From the NCBI RefSeq assembly GCF_021412625.1, contig NZ_JAKCFI010000003.1, positions 186,001 to 250,000 on the forward strand: a stretch of 64,000 bases of DNA. Reading direction: 5' to 3'. Source of the stretch: Myxococcus stipitatus (GTDB lineage Bacteria > Myxococcota > Myxococcia > Myxococcales > Myxococcaceae). Positions 50,750 through 58,584 of this stretch are shown piece after piece. A program made the position numbers and the translations under genes. The notes beneath the pieces were generated by a model, which worked only from the letters and a program-made list of their open reading frames with translations, made no database searches and was not told the origin of the DNA. Within the stretch, counting starts at the first letter, position 1. The number at the start of each line of letters is the position of its first letter.

Positions 50750-50897
50750 GACACCTGCCGTGCGTTTCTCGTGTGATGGTTGTCTCAACGCGCCCTGATT
50801 CATCCGCATTCCATGAAACTCACGCGCGCTGAGGCGTGGGGGTGGGTGCGTGGTTGTCGGGGCGGTGGAGGCATGCGCGCCGCGCGTGGGTGAGGCG

Positions 50898-52802
50898 TCA
50901 GCTGCGGGGCGTGGGGGTGCGCGCGGAGACGGGGCCCTTGCCGGCGGGGTGGAGGGTGCCGTCCTCGGAGATGCGGGCGCCGGAGTCGGGGAAGTCGCTG
51001 GTGGTGAGGTCGCGCAGCAGTTGGATGACGGCGTTGCTCGGGTCGGGTTCGGCGATGCCCTGGCCCACCTGCTTCGTGGCGAGCACGCGGCCGGCGGTGA
51101 AGGCGCCCTCGCGGTCGAGTTCGACTTCCAGCACCATGCCCAGGCCCTGGGGGCCCTTGAGGTTGAAGCGGCCGTAGGTGGCGAAGTTGCCGAGCGAGTA
51201 GGCGATGAGGCGGCCCTTGTAGAACTCGAGGCCGCGCACGACGTGGGGGCCGTGGCCGATGACGACGTGGGCGCCGGCGTCGACGACGGCGTGGGTGAAG
51301 GCGCGCAGGTCGCCGCGGTCCTCGCCGAAGAACATCTCGCGTCCCTCGGGGACGTGGAGTGCCTTGCCGCCCTCGGCGCCGCCGTGGAAGGAGACGATGA
51401 CGATGTCATGGTCCAGGGCGGCGGCGCGGACCAGGGCGGTGGCGGTGGCGGTGTTGTTGAGGTGGTTGCACGAGGGCGAGGTGTGGAAGGCCACCATGCC
51501 GATGCGCAGGCCGTTGCGCTCCACCGTGGCGATGGAGCCCGGCGGGCCGCTCCAGGCGATGCCGAGCGCGTCGAGGGTGGCCTCTGTCTCTCGGCGGCAC
51601 TCCTCGCCGAAGTCGCCGGAGTGGTTGTTCGCGGTGGAGGCGAGGTCGACGCCCGCGTCCTTGAAGAACTGGCCGTAGGCGGTGGGGGAGCGGAACGCGT
51701 AGCAGTTGCGGGACGTGCGGCACTTGTTGGTGCGGCCGTTGTCGCAGAGGGGGCCCTCGACGTTGGCGAAGGTGAGGTCGGCGTCGGCCATGAGGTCGCG
51801 CACGCTGGCGATGACGCTGCCGCCGCCGTCGGGGGGCAGGTTGCCTTCGGGGACGGTGGTGCCGAGCATCATGTCGCCCACGGCGCGGATGCGGACCTTG
51901 GCGTCAGCGGGTGGGGGAGGGCGGTTGGAGGCCTGGGGGGTTTGGGAGAGTCGAGCCTGGAGGGCGGCCTGGCCCCGGGCCTGGGCGAGCGCGGATTCGA
52001 GGTCGGCGTGCTCGGGGTCGAGCTTCTGGACTTGGGTCCACTGGGTGAGGGCGTCGGCCCACTGGCCCTGGACGGAGTGGGCCCAGCCGAGCTCCCAGCG
52101 GCAGTCCACGCGCGTGGGCGCGAAGCGGACGCAGGCGGTGAGCTCGGTGATGGCGGTGGCGGTGTCCTTGGTCTGGAGGGCGGCGAGGCCCCGGGCGTAG
52201 TGCGCTTCGGCGGCGACGGGGTCGAGGCGGGGGCTGAGGGCGAGGCCCACGGCGCGGAGGGCGCCGATGGCGGCCTGGGCCGCGGCGTCGCCCGCGTTGG
52301 TGACGGTGGTGGTGGCTTCGCCCTGGGGCGCGGGGGTTCCCGTCGGCGTCACGGTGGAGGCCGAGGCCACGGACGCGGTGGCGGCGGAGGACAGCAGGCT
52401 CGCGCGGGTGCTCGTGTCTCCGGGCGCGGCGCCGATGGACTGGGAGGACGGCGGGCTCGCGTGTCCGAGCGTCGCGCCCACGGACCCGGTGGCCGCGGAG
52501 GACGACGGGCTCGCGCGGGTGCTCGCGTCTCCGAGCGCGGCGCCGATGGGGTCGGTGGCCGCGGAGGACAGCGAGCTCGCGAGGGTGCTTCCGAGCGCCG
52601 CTCCCACGGACGCGAGGCCCGCGGTGGACAGTTGCTTCGCCGGGGTGTCACCGGTTCGGAGCGCCGCGCGTACGGACTCTGCTCCCGCCGAGGACAATCG
52701 CTGTGCGTCGGGGGTCCGCGCTGTGGAGAAGTTGTGGGCGGAGGACGAGGTGCTGGCCGGGGAAGCGGCGAGTGCCAGGCACAGGAAGGCGGACGGGAGC
52801 AT
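50898..52802 (-). CDS. CapA family protein with Ala/Ser-rich repeats and TPR-like helices
   Basis: A 634-residue exported protein. A leader ('AFLCLALAASPAST') is followed by a low-complexity region to about residue 170, containing repeats such as 'SSAATDPIGAALGDASTRAS'. Residues about 195-285 are TPR-like ('AEAHYARGLAALQTKDTATA', 'GQWADALTQWTQVQKLDPEH'). The C-terminal catalytic-like domain is CapA/PgsA metallophosphatase-type: 'IRAVGDMMLG', 'FANVEGPL', 'STANNHSGDFGEE', 'VSFHGGAEG', 'VIGHGPHVVRG' and 'IAYSLGNFATYGRF'. CapA proteins take part in poly-gamma-glutamate capsule export in Bacillus, but many relatives have other roles. Weak ribosome-binding site. Confidence 0.85.
   Translation of the reverse strand: MLPSAFLCLALAASPASTSSSAHNFSTARTPDAQRLSSAGAESVRAALRTGDTPAKQLSTAGLASVGAALGSTLASSLSSAATDPIGAALGDASTRASPSSSAATGSVGATLGHASPPSSQSIGAAPGDTSTRASLLSSAATASVASASTVTPTGTPAPQGEATTTVTNAGDAAAQAAIGALRAVGLALSPRLDPVAAEAHYARGLAALQTKDTATAITELTACVRFAPTRVDCRWELGWAHSVQGQWADALTQWTQVQKLDPEHADLESALAQARGQAALQARLSQTPQASNRPPPPADAKVRIRAVGDMMLGTTVPEGNLPPDGGGSVIASVRDLMADADLTFANVEGPLCDNGRTNKCRTSRNCYAFRSPTAYGQFFKDAGVDLASTANNHSGDFGEECRRETEATLDALGIAWSGPPGSIATVERNGLRIGMVAFHTSPSCNHLNNTATATALVRAAALDHDIVIVSFHGGAEGGKALHVPEGREMFFGEDRGDLRAFTHAVVDAGAHVVIGHGPHVVRGLEFYKGRLIAYSLGNFATYGRFNLKGPQGLGMVLEVELDREGAFTAGRVLATKQVGQGIAEPDPSNAVIQLLRDLTTSDFPDSGARISEDGTLHPAGKGPVSARTPTPRS
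52378..52600 (-). repeat. 66-bp minisatellite inside the CapA-family gene
   Basis: Units starting GTGGCSGCGGAGGAC occur at 52378, 52489 and 52555; the last two are exactly 66 bases apart. Each contains GGGCTCGCGCGGGTGCTCG-like and GCGGCGCCGATGG-like blocks. The period is a multiple of three, so each unit adds 22 residues ('SSAATxxxGAxLGxASxRAS') without breaking the frame. Confidence 0.7.
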
Positions 52803-52961
52803 GTGGCTCGCATCTTACGAGGCCTCGGGCCATCGAGGCAGGGCCCCGTCATGCCCGCTCTGGTCGCTACCGGGCAGGCGCGCGAGGGGGGACCGGGCAG
52901 GCGGTGGGGGCGGGCCGTGGCCTTATGGACGGGCCCGCGCCCCGGGTCGGGTTGCCGCGTC

Positions 52962-53468
52962 TCAGCCGAGGGCGTCGAGCAGCATGGAGCCACGGCGTTG
53001 CCGGGGCAGGAGGCGCAGGCGGCGCAGCTCCTTGCGCTTCACGCGGTCCTCCAGGGCGTGGTGGACGGAGAGCTTTCCGGGGCCGCGCAGGAGCAGGCCG
53101 AGCGCCATGGCGCAGAGGGCGAGGTTGAACTCGAAGCCGCCCTTGGTGTTGTCGAAGCCCTTGGAGCCGTGGACCTTGGCGATGGCGATGGCCTGGGTGA
53201 CGAGCACGGCGGCGGCGGCGGGGCGGGTGGCGAAGCCGAGGATGGCGCCGACGCCCGCGAGGACCTCGGTCACGCCGGTGATGAGGACCCAGGTCCGTGC
53301 GGGCTTGAAGCCGAGCTGTTCGAAGAAGCCGGCGTGTTGCTCGGTGCCTTCCTTGCGGAGCTTGGTGATGCCGTGGACGACCATGGTCGACCCGAGCGAC
53401 AGGCGGGGCGGCAGCAAGGCCGCCGACTTGAGGATGTCCGGTTGCTCGGTGAGTGACACCACGTTCAT
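52962..53468 (-). CDS. DoxX family membrane protein
   Basis: A 168-residue protein with four hydrophobic segments. DoxX pattern: 'LPPRLSLGSTMVVHGITKL', 'AGFFEQLGFKPARTWVLITG', 'GVGAILGFATRPAAAAVLVT', and the C-terminal 'FEFNLALCAMALGLLLRGPGK'. DoxX proteins sit in the inner membrane and are linked with redox or sulfur metabolism in some bacteria; role here unknown. ATG at 53468 with a strong GGAGGAGAGG site. The basic C-terminus ('RRLRLLPRQRRGS') is long for the family. Confidence 0.88.
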   Translation of the reverse strand: MNVVSLTEQPDILKSAALLPPRLSLGSTMVVHGITKLRKEGTEQHAGFFEQLGFKPARTWVLITGVTEVLAGVGAILGFATRPAAAAVLVTQAIAIAKVHGSKGFDNTKGGFEFNLALCAMALGLLLRGPGKLSVHHALEDRVKRKELRRLRLLPRQRRGSMLLDALG

Positions 53469-53597
53469 TCCCTCTCCTCCTTGATGGGGGGCCATGGCCC
53501 TTCCGGGAAACGTGGGGACGCGGGTGTCGCCGTGCGGCGGGCGGAGGGTTCGTCCCTCGGTGGACGGGCGGGGGTGCGAGGGCTTCAGGCCAGGGAC

Positions 53598-53725
53598 GAG
53601 GGAACGAAATGGGGGGATGACGTTCTTGGAGGCGGAGGAGTTCGGGCGCCTCCCGTGGCGACCCGGGTTGAGGGCGAAGGCCTCGTGGATTCGAGGGGTT
53701 GAGGTTCTGTGACAGGTGAATAGGT
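53598..53725 (+). promoter_or_regulatory. Truncated CRISPR leader of the relic array
   Basis: Two blocks match the leader of the intact array: 53598-53629 (GAGGGAACGAAATGG...ATGACG) with 59615-59645, and 53681-53725 with 59712-59756 (43 of 45 identical, starting CCTCGTGGATTCGAGGGG). Here the -35-like hexamer reads GTGACA (53709-53714) and not TTGACA, and the matching sequence ends directly at the first degenerate repeat. The 142 bases that separate this point from the first repeat in the intact locus are missing. Confidence 0.7.
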
Positions 53726-54144
53726 TTGATGGCCGTGATGCCGGTGGCGTTGAGCACTACGGAATCAGGTGCGGGACGGTGATCTCCGGCACCTTCCGAT
53801 GACCGTGATGCCTCTGGGCGTTGAGTACTACCTCATCGCCGCCGCGCCGGAGCCGTCGATGTTCGCCGCGACTCGATAGCAGTGATGCCGACAGGCGTTG
53901 AGCACGTCCGCTTCATGAAGGCATCCATCGCCACGTTCTTCTCATCGCGATGGCCGTGATGCCTCTTGGCGTTGAGCACCACTGATTGATCGCCATGTCG
54001 GCGGCCATGTTCATCAGGCCGCTATAGCCGTGATGCCCGAGGGCCATGATGCCCGAGGGCGTTGAGCACACCTCCAAGGTGGTGTCGGGGACCTGATCAA
54101 CCATCCCAGTCCCAATGGCCGTGATGCCTGATGGCGTTGAGCAC
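53722..54144 (+). CRISPR. Relic CRISPR array (6 degenerate repeats)
   Basis: Six degenerate copies of the 36-bp repeat of the intact array end in GTTGAGCAC or GTTGAGTAC at 53757, 53828, 53905, 53979, 54069 and 54144. Spacers are about 35-41 bases. Each copy has several substitutions except the last, 54109-54144, which differs from the intact repeat at one position (CCCAATGG for CCCGATGG). The fifth copy (about 54018-54069) contains a 16-bp internal duplication of GCCRTGATGCCCGAGG. The leader-proximal copies are the most decayed, so the array is probably no longer functional. Confidence 0.8.
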
Positions 54145-54165
54145 CTCGTATTGCCCAACCCGCCG

Positions 54166-54522
54166 TCATTCAGGGTCGAGACTCCAGGTTCCCTCTTCCC
54201 AGCGTTTCAATGCCTCTTGCGCCCCAAACGGAATGAGCCCCTCCCCCTTCGCGGCCTCTTCGAGCACGGCCTTGGCTTCCGCTGTTCTGTAGCGAAGCAG
54301 GTACGTAGCGGCGGTAGTGCGCACGTCCATCCGAGGATGCACGAATAGCTGGGCGAGCGCCTCGCGACCGGTATCTCCATGAGCACGCAGCCGCTTGAAC
54401 GCGGCGATGTATCGGCTGGCGTGCTTGTTCCCCATCTTCGCGTCCCCCTTCCAGATTGCGTCGGTCTGGGCAGCAACGTTCTCCGCGAACTCCTCGACCA
54501 GTTGCGCAACCGTCATCGCCAT
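54166..54522 (-). CDS. DUF2019-type immunity protein
   Basis: A 118-residue helical protein: 'VAQLVEEFAENVAAQTDAIW', 'GNKHASRYIAAFKRLRAHGD', HEAT-like 'HPRMDVRTTAATYLLRYRTA' and 'GAQEALKRWEEGTW'. I recognise this as the DUF2019 type, common beside toxin genes in myxobacteria. It starts 10 bases inside the end of the upstream toxin gene and is in the same operon, the classic toxin/immunity overlap. Its stop is 22 bases from the last repeat of the relic CRISPR array. Confidence 0.82.
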   Translation of the reverse strand: MAMTVAQLVEEFAENVAAQTDAIWKGDAKMGNKHASRYIAAFKRLRAHGDTGREALAQLFVHPRMDVRTTAATYLLRYRTAEAKAVLEEAAKGEGLIPFGAQEALKRWEEGTWSLDPE

Positions 54523-56018
54523 AGTCCCTTCCTCACGTTCTCGACGGCCCGAAGCCCGAATGCGCGTTGGGCTTCATAGGATTGGGCCCGCAACCACTGT
54601 CTCACCGTGAGGGCATCAGAGCCAGTCACGGAGACGTTCTTCGACGAATAGAACGCGCTCACTCGGGTGTGAAGGTCCTTGTCGAGTGCGACGATGTTCT
54701 CCGTGTTGTGGATCGCCTTCGGCCCGAACCGAGCCACGTTGCCGTCGGTCTGCTCGACGATGTGATGCCACTCCTTCCCTTGTCCCGCTGGCCCCATTGC
54801 CCGCTTGAAGGACTTGAACGACGAATAGGACTTCACGCCGGCAGCGGGAGGCAGAACACCTCCAGGACTGCCCGCGCTCGATGCCGCATCCCCCGCGCGT
54901 TGGAGCACGATGGCCGCCCCTGGACCTCCACCGAGCACCGACGCCGCGCGTCCCACCGGCACCGCCACACGTTCGAGGGTCAAGGCCCCGCTGGCGGACA
55001 GGGCGACCCTCGGCACCATGGCTTCCGCCCCCGCGAGCGCCCCTGTCACCGTGCGTGTCGTGGCCCCAGCCGTTCCCGTCGTGAGCAGGAGGTTCGTCGC
55101 CAGCTCGGCCACCGCCTCGATCTGCTCTCCGCGAGTCATGTACTGGAAGCGCTCGAAGTAGGCCGGTGACGACTCGATGAGCGCTGCCACGCCCGCCGGC
55201 AGGTTCTTCAGAGACGCGATGCTGTCGAGCGGGTAGGTGAAGAAGTGGCCGATGGCGAGCGCCAGCTTCACGAACGCCGACTCGGCCCCGTCCAACACGC
55301 GGCTCACGTAGTCCGCGTCGTCGTAGACCTCCGCAATCAGGCGCCCGTCCACCTCCCGCAGGTCGTCATCCAGCAGGCGGTAGACACCCGAGCGCCCGGT
55401 ATAGAAGCGCCCCAGCTCGAAGTCGTGCGCGCGGAAGGCCCCGTCCTTCCACTCCACCGGGGCCACTCGCTGCTGTGTCCGCCCGTTGCGGACCCACGCC
55501 ATGCAGCCGTCAGGGCGGAGCACCGCCAATCGCCCGAGGCGCTCGGCCAGGTTCACCAGTTCGGCGCGCGACAGCTCCCCTCGCTCCATCACCTTGCGCA
55601 GCACATGGCCCACCGCGAGCCGCGCGGGGAACTGCCCCAACGTCACGGGCTTGCGCAGCAGCTCCGACATCAATCGCGCGGCCTGGGCTGGCGTGAGCGA
55701 GCCGCCAGGAATCGGTTGCTCGTCCCTATCCTCCAGCCCAGCGCTCCGAAGCAGGGCGTCGAACACGTCAGGTTGCACGTGTGCTGCCCCGATGACCGAG
55801 GAGTCCCGGAACAGGTGGCGTCGGCGGAGCGGTAGCCTCGACGCGTCGTCAGCCTCTTCGGACCCTTGTTCGTGCTCGGGGTCCTCATCCGAAGAGGCCC
55901 ACCGCTCTCCAGGAAATCCCGCGCGCTGCTGGAACGTGTCCCTGCGAGTCGACGACTCAACCCCGGCGCAGCCCGTGAAAAGCAAGGCGACGCCCACTAA
56001 CCAAAGGCCAGCACGCAT
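54513..56018 (-). CDS. Polymorphic lipoprotein toxin with C-terminal HHIVEQ nuclease-like domain
   Basis: A 501-residue protein with a lipoprotein leader 'LVGVALLFTGCAGV'. The middle contains a short conserved-looking block 'SLTPAQAARLMSELLRKPVTL', a 'RSGVYRLLDDDLREVDGRLI' segment, and Ala/Gly-rich helical stretches at about 310-400. The C-terminal 86 residues begin 'EWHHIVEQTDGNVARFG' (His418-His419) and continue 'IHNTENIVALDKDLHTRVSA', with His and Asn placed as in HNH/His-Me finger toxins at the ends of Rhs and CDI proteins. With the lipoprotein leader and the overlapping DUF2019 gene it resembles myxobacterial Sit toxins. The start at 56018 gives a good leader. Confidence 0.8.
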   Translation of the reverse strand: MRAGLWLVGVALLFTGCAGVESSTRRDTFQQRAGFPGERWASSDEDPEHEQGSEEADDASRLPLRRRHLFRDSSVIGAAHVQPDVFDALLRSAGLEDRDEQPIPGGSLTPAQAARLMSELLRKPVTLGQFPARLAVGHVLRKVMERGELSRAELVNLAERLGRLAVLRPDGCMAWVRNGRTQQRVAPVEWKDGAFRAHDFELGRFYTGRSGVYRLLDDDLREVDGRLIAEVYDDADYVSRVLDGAESAFVKLALAIGHFFTYPLDSIASLKNLPAGVAALIESSPAYFERFQYMTRGEQIEAVAELATNLLLTTGTAGATTRTVTGALAGAEAMVPRVALSASGALTLERVAVPVGRAASVLGGGPGAAIVLQRAGDAASSAGSPGGVLPPAAGVKSYSSFKSFKRAMGPAGQGKEWHHIVEQTDGNVARFGPKAIHNTENIVALDKDLHTRVSAFYSSKNVSVTGSDALTVRQWLRAQSYEAQRAFGLRAVENVRKGLWR

Positions 56019-56416
56019 TCCTCACCCCCGCGCCTCCCTCATGGGAAGACAAGCGGCGGGAGATGCTGGCATTCGCGTCTGACGAGCGCCTGGGTCATCG
56101 ACGCTCGGGCGGAATCTTACACCGCCACGCCCACATGCCCGCCTGGCGATTCAGGGGGAAGAGCCCTTCACGGTGTCGCCTTCCCGAAAGGTGCATGGAA
56201 GTCCAGCACCTCACCATCCTCGGCGTCTCGGTATTCCCAATCACTCCCTCGCATCTCAACCCGAGCACTTCTCACAGCCGCATGAACGCTCTCATACAAG
56301 GACGATGTGTTCTCCGTATTCGAGCGTGACCGCGGTGAAGCAGCACTCGCGGCCCCCATCAGTGCGGCCTGTTCCTGGCCACCCCGAGTTCGTCTGCTGC
56401 CGACATCCGCGTGCCG
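56019..56416. other. Intergenic region upstream of the toxin operon
   Basis: About 400 bases, lower in GC than the genome average. On the minus strand, TGTAAGATTCC near 56117 resembles a -10 element for the toxin gene. A small ORF at 56168-56359 is listed separately with low confidence. Nothing else recognised. Confidence 0.35.
56168..56359 (-). CDS. Doubtful small ORF (63 aa)
   Basis: Reads 'MGAASAASPRSRSNTENTSS' then 'SDWEYRDAEDGEVLDFHAPF'. The C-terminal half has a plausible protein composition (Trp, Tyr, acidic residues) and might be a remnant of a small immunity or toxin-associated gene. The N-terminal half is low complexity, and no strong ribosome-binding site precedes it. Confidence 0.25.
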   Translation of the reverse strand: MGAASAASPRSRSNTENTSSLYESVHAAVRSARVEMRGSDWEYRDAEDGEVLDFHAPFGKATP

Positions 56417-57595
56417 TCAGGTTGCTCGCAGGATGAGCTGTGTAATCTCGGCGGGAGCGCCGAGTCGCATGGGCGGCCCCGAGAAGCCCGTGCCGCTGCT
56501 GACGTAGACCCAGGTCTTGTTGAACCTGGCGAGCCCCGCGACCACCGGTTGCCCCAAGCGCAGGAGCCACCCCAGCGGCCACAACTGTCCCCCATGGGTA
56601 TGCCCCGACAACTGCAGGTCGACTTCGTGCAAGACGGCTTCGTGAACCGCCTTGGGCTGGTGCGCCAGAAGGACCAGCACCCGACGCGTGTCCCTGCCCG
56701 CCACCGCCCCTGGGAGGTCTACCCGGTGGCCGATGTCGAAGCGGGCGGACTCGTAGTCGTCGATACCCGCCAGGTGAAGCACCTGCCCGTCGCGTCCCAG
56801 CTCCACGTATTCGTTGCGCAAGACCCGCACGCCGAGCTGGCCGAGATGCTCGCACCAGCGACTCGCATCCGCGTGGTACTCGTGATTGCCCGTGACGAAA
56901 TAGGTGCCATGGGTGGAGGTGAGGTTCGCGAGCGGCGCGACGTGCCGCTCGAGGTCCTCGACGCTGCCGTCCACCAGATCTCCCGTGATGGCCACGACGT
57001 CTGGAGCCAGCGCATTCACCGTCCTCACGACGTGCTCGACGAACTCCCGGCCAAGCATCGGCCCGATGTGCATGTCCGACAGCTGGACGATGCTCAGCCC
57101 GTCGAGTCCGGGCGGCAGCTTCTCCAGAGGAATCTCCAGTCGCTTGACGCGCACCCTGCGGGCTTCTCGAAGCCCCCAACCGCTGGCGACGACACCGACC
57201 GACACCGCGACCCACGCGCTCATCCGCGCCAACACCAGCCGGCGACCTGCGTCCATCGGCTGGGAGCCCCAAGGCGCCATGGAAGCGCCGACCCGCAGCG
57301 CGTCCACCACCACGAGCGACATGAGCAACAGCGTGGACACGCCAATCCAGACGTAGACCGGCGCGAGCCACCACACCGACACATCGGGAGGAACCAGGCG
57401 GCTCGCGAACACGCCCACGGGGATGCTGACCGCGAGGACCACCAGGCTCCAGGTCAGCGTCCACGCGGCGGGCTTGGGGAGGCCGACGTCCCGGACCAGT
57501 CGGGCCCACAAGTAGTAGTGCTCGAACGCGAGCCACCCGACGCCGAGCAGCAGGAACCCGCTCAGCGAAGTCCAGGCCTCACCGAGCCGGCTCAT
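56417..57595 (-). CDS. Membrane-anchored metallophosphoesterase (YkuE/YaeI-like)
   Basis: A 392-residue protein. The first 150 residues contain about four hydrophobic helices ('LSGFLLLGVGWLAFEHYYLW', 'WTLTWSLVVLAVSIPVGVFA', 'WIGVSTLLLMSLVVVDALRV', 'MSAWVAVSVGVVASGWGL'). The calcineurin-like domain follows with all metal motifs: 'QLSDMHIGP', 'AITGDLVDGS', 'VTGNHEYH', 'LAHQP' and 'LSGHTHGGQ'. Relatives include YkuE and UDP-diacylglucosamine or lipid phosphoesterases. The ATG at 57595 overlaps the SDR stop (ATGA), so the two are translationally coupled. Confidence 0.92.
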   Translation of the reverse strand: MSRLGEAWTSLSGFLLLGVGWLAFEHYYLWARLVRDVGLPKPAAWTLTWSLVVLAVSIPVGVFASRLVPPDVSVWWLAPVYVWIGVSTLLLMSLVVVDALRVGASMAPWGSQPMDAGRRLVLARMSAWVAVSVGVVASGWGLREARRVRVKRLEIPLEKLPPGLDGLSIVQLSDMHIGPMLGREFVEHVVRTVNALAPDVVAITGDLVDGSVEDLERHVAPLANLTSTHGTYFVTGNHEYHADASRWCEHLGQLGVRVLRNEYVELGRDGQVLHLAGIDDYESARFDIGHRVDLPGAVAGRDTRRVLVLLAHQPKAVHEAVLHEVDLQLSGHTHGGQLWPLGWLLRLGQPVVAGLARFNKTWVYVSSGTGFSGPPMRLGAPAEITQLILRAT

Positions 57596-58335
57596 GCCGA
57601 CCGGGCCAGCGCGACCGCGTCGGGCCCCGCGGGGAAACGGTGCGTCGGCGATGTGTCGTTCGCGGCGAGCCACACCACCTCGGCCACGTCGGACTCGCGC
57701 GTCACCACGGCCTGCTGCGAGAAGGCGCCGAGGATGCGCTGGGCGAAGGGCGCATAGGGCTCGGGGATGAGCCCGTCCAGGCGGGAGCCGCTGTTGCTCG
57801 CGAAGCGGGTGCTCGGGCAGTAGCCCGGCTCGACGAGCTTCACACGCACGTTGAAGGACTCGAGCTCGAACGCGAGCGACGTCGTGAACCCCTCGATGGC
57901 TGTCTTACTCGCGGTGTACACGGCCACCAGCGGCATCGGCGCCAACGTCACGCTGGACGTCACGTTCACGACCACGCCCGACTTGCGTGCGCGGAACTGG
58001 GGCAGCACCGCCTGCGTCATCGCCATCACCCCGAAGACGTTGGTCTCGAATACGTCGCGCACGGTGGCCATCGGCGTGGCCTCGAAGGCGCCGAGCAGCC
58101 CGATGCCCGCGTTGTTGACGAGCACGTCGATGGGTCCGCTCGCCGCCAGCGCCGCCGCGATGCTCTCGGGCTTCGTCACGTCGAGCGGCACCACGCGCAG
58201 GCGGTCCGAACGAGGGAGGACGTCCTCGCGTGGGGTTCGCATGGTGGCGACCACGTTCCAACCCCGCGCGTGGAAGTGGCGGGCCGTCTCGAGCCCGTAG
58301 CCGGAGGAGCACCCCGTGATGAGCACCGTCTTCAT
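57592..58335 (-). CDS. SDR family NAD(P)-dependent oxidoreductase
   Basis: 247 residues of classical short-chain dehydrogenase: cofactor loop 'TGCSSGYGLETA', 'LDVTKPESI', 'NNAGIGLLG', catalytic Ser in 'VNVTSSVTLAPM', and Tyr/Lys in 'VYTASKTAIEG'. The downstream 'LVEPGYCPSTRFASN' is usual for this subgroup. ATG at 58335 overlaps the stop of the small upstream ORF (ATGA), and its own stop overlaps the metallophosphoesterase start, so three genes are chained. Divergent from the AraC regulator, which probably controls the unit. Confidence 0.93.
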   Translation of the reverse strand: MKTVLITGCSSGYGLETARHFHARGWNVVATMRTPREDVLPRSDRLRVVPLDVTKPESIAAALAASGPIDVLVNNAGIGLLGAFEATPMATVRDVFETNVFGVMAMTQAVLPQFRARKSGVVVNVTSSVTLAPMPLVAVYTASKTAIEGFTTSLAFELESFNVRVKLVEPGYCPSTRFASNSGSRLDGLIPEPYAPFAQRILGAFSQQAVVTRESDVAEVVWLAANDTSPTHRFPAGPDAVALARSA

Positions 58336-58550
58336 GACACCACCTCCGCGCCGAGCGCCTGGGCCCGCGGGCCCGCGAAGTTCTCGGCGTGCGTCTCCTT
58401 CGTGGTCCACTCCTCCGTGCCTCTTCCCGGGAGCGCGGTCATCGTCGCCCGGAACCCATCCGCTGCCTTCATGTCGACCCCTTGGCCTGCCGCGATTCGC
58501 GCGGCGTTGATGGTCTCAAGGTACGTATCGCTGACGAGACTCTCCACCAC
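58332..58550 (-). CDS. Small ORF heading the SDR operon (72 aa)
   Basis: Reads 'MVESLVSDTYLETINAARIA' and continues with a Lys/Ala/Gly-rich region to 'PRAQALGAEVVS'. Its stop overlaps the SDR ATG by the ATGA arrangement, and its start is 34 bases from the divergent AraC gene, supporting real translation. No domain recognised. It could be a small independent protein or the residue of a longer enzyme. Confidence 0.55.
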   Translation of the reverse strand: MVESLVSDTYLETINAARIAAGQGVDMKAADGFRATMTALPGRGTEEWTTKETHAENFAGPRAQALGAEVVS

Positions 58551-58584
58551 GTGGAGTCCATATTTCTTTTGCTAGAGTCCGGGC

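Noticed and set aside
50672-50776. Small plus-strand ORF 'MTNTVEALAACLKRATADGR...' in the MFS upstream region
   Set aside because: It coincides with a perfect hairpin that better fits a terminator, has no ribosome-binding site and lies antisense to the promoter region.
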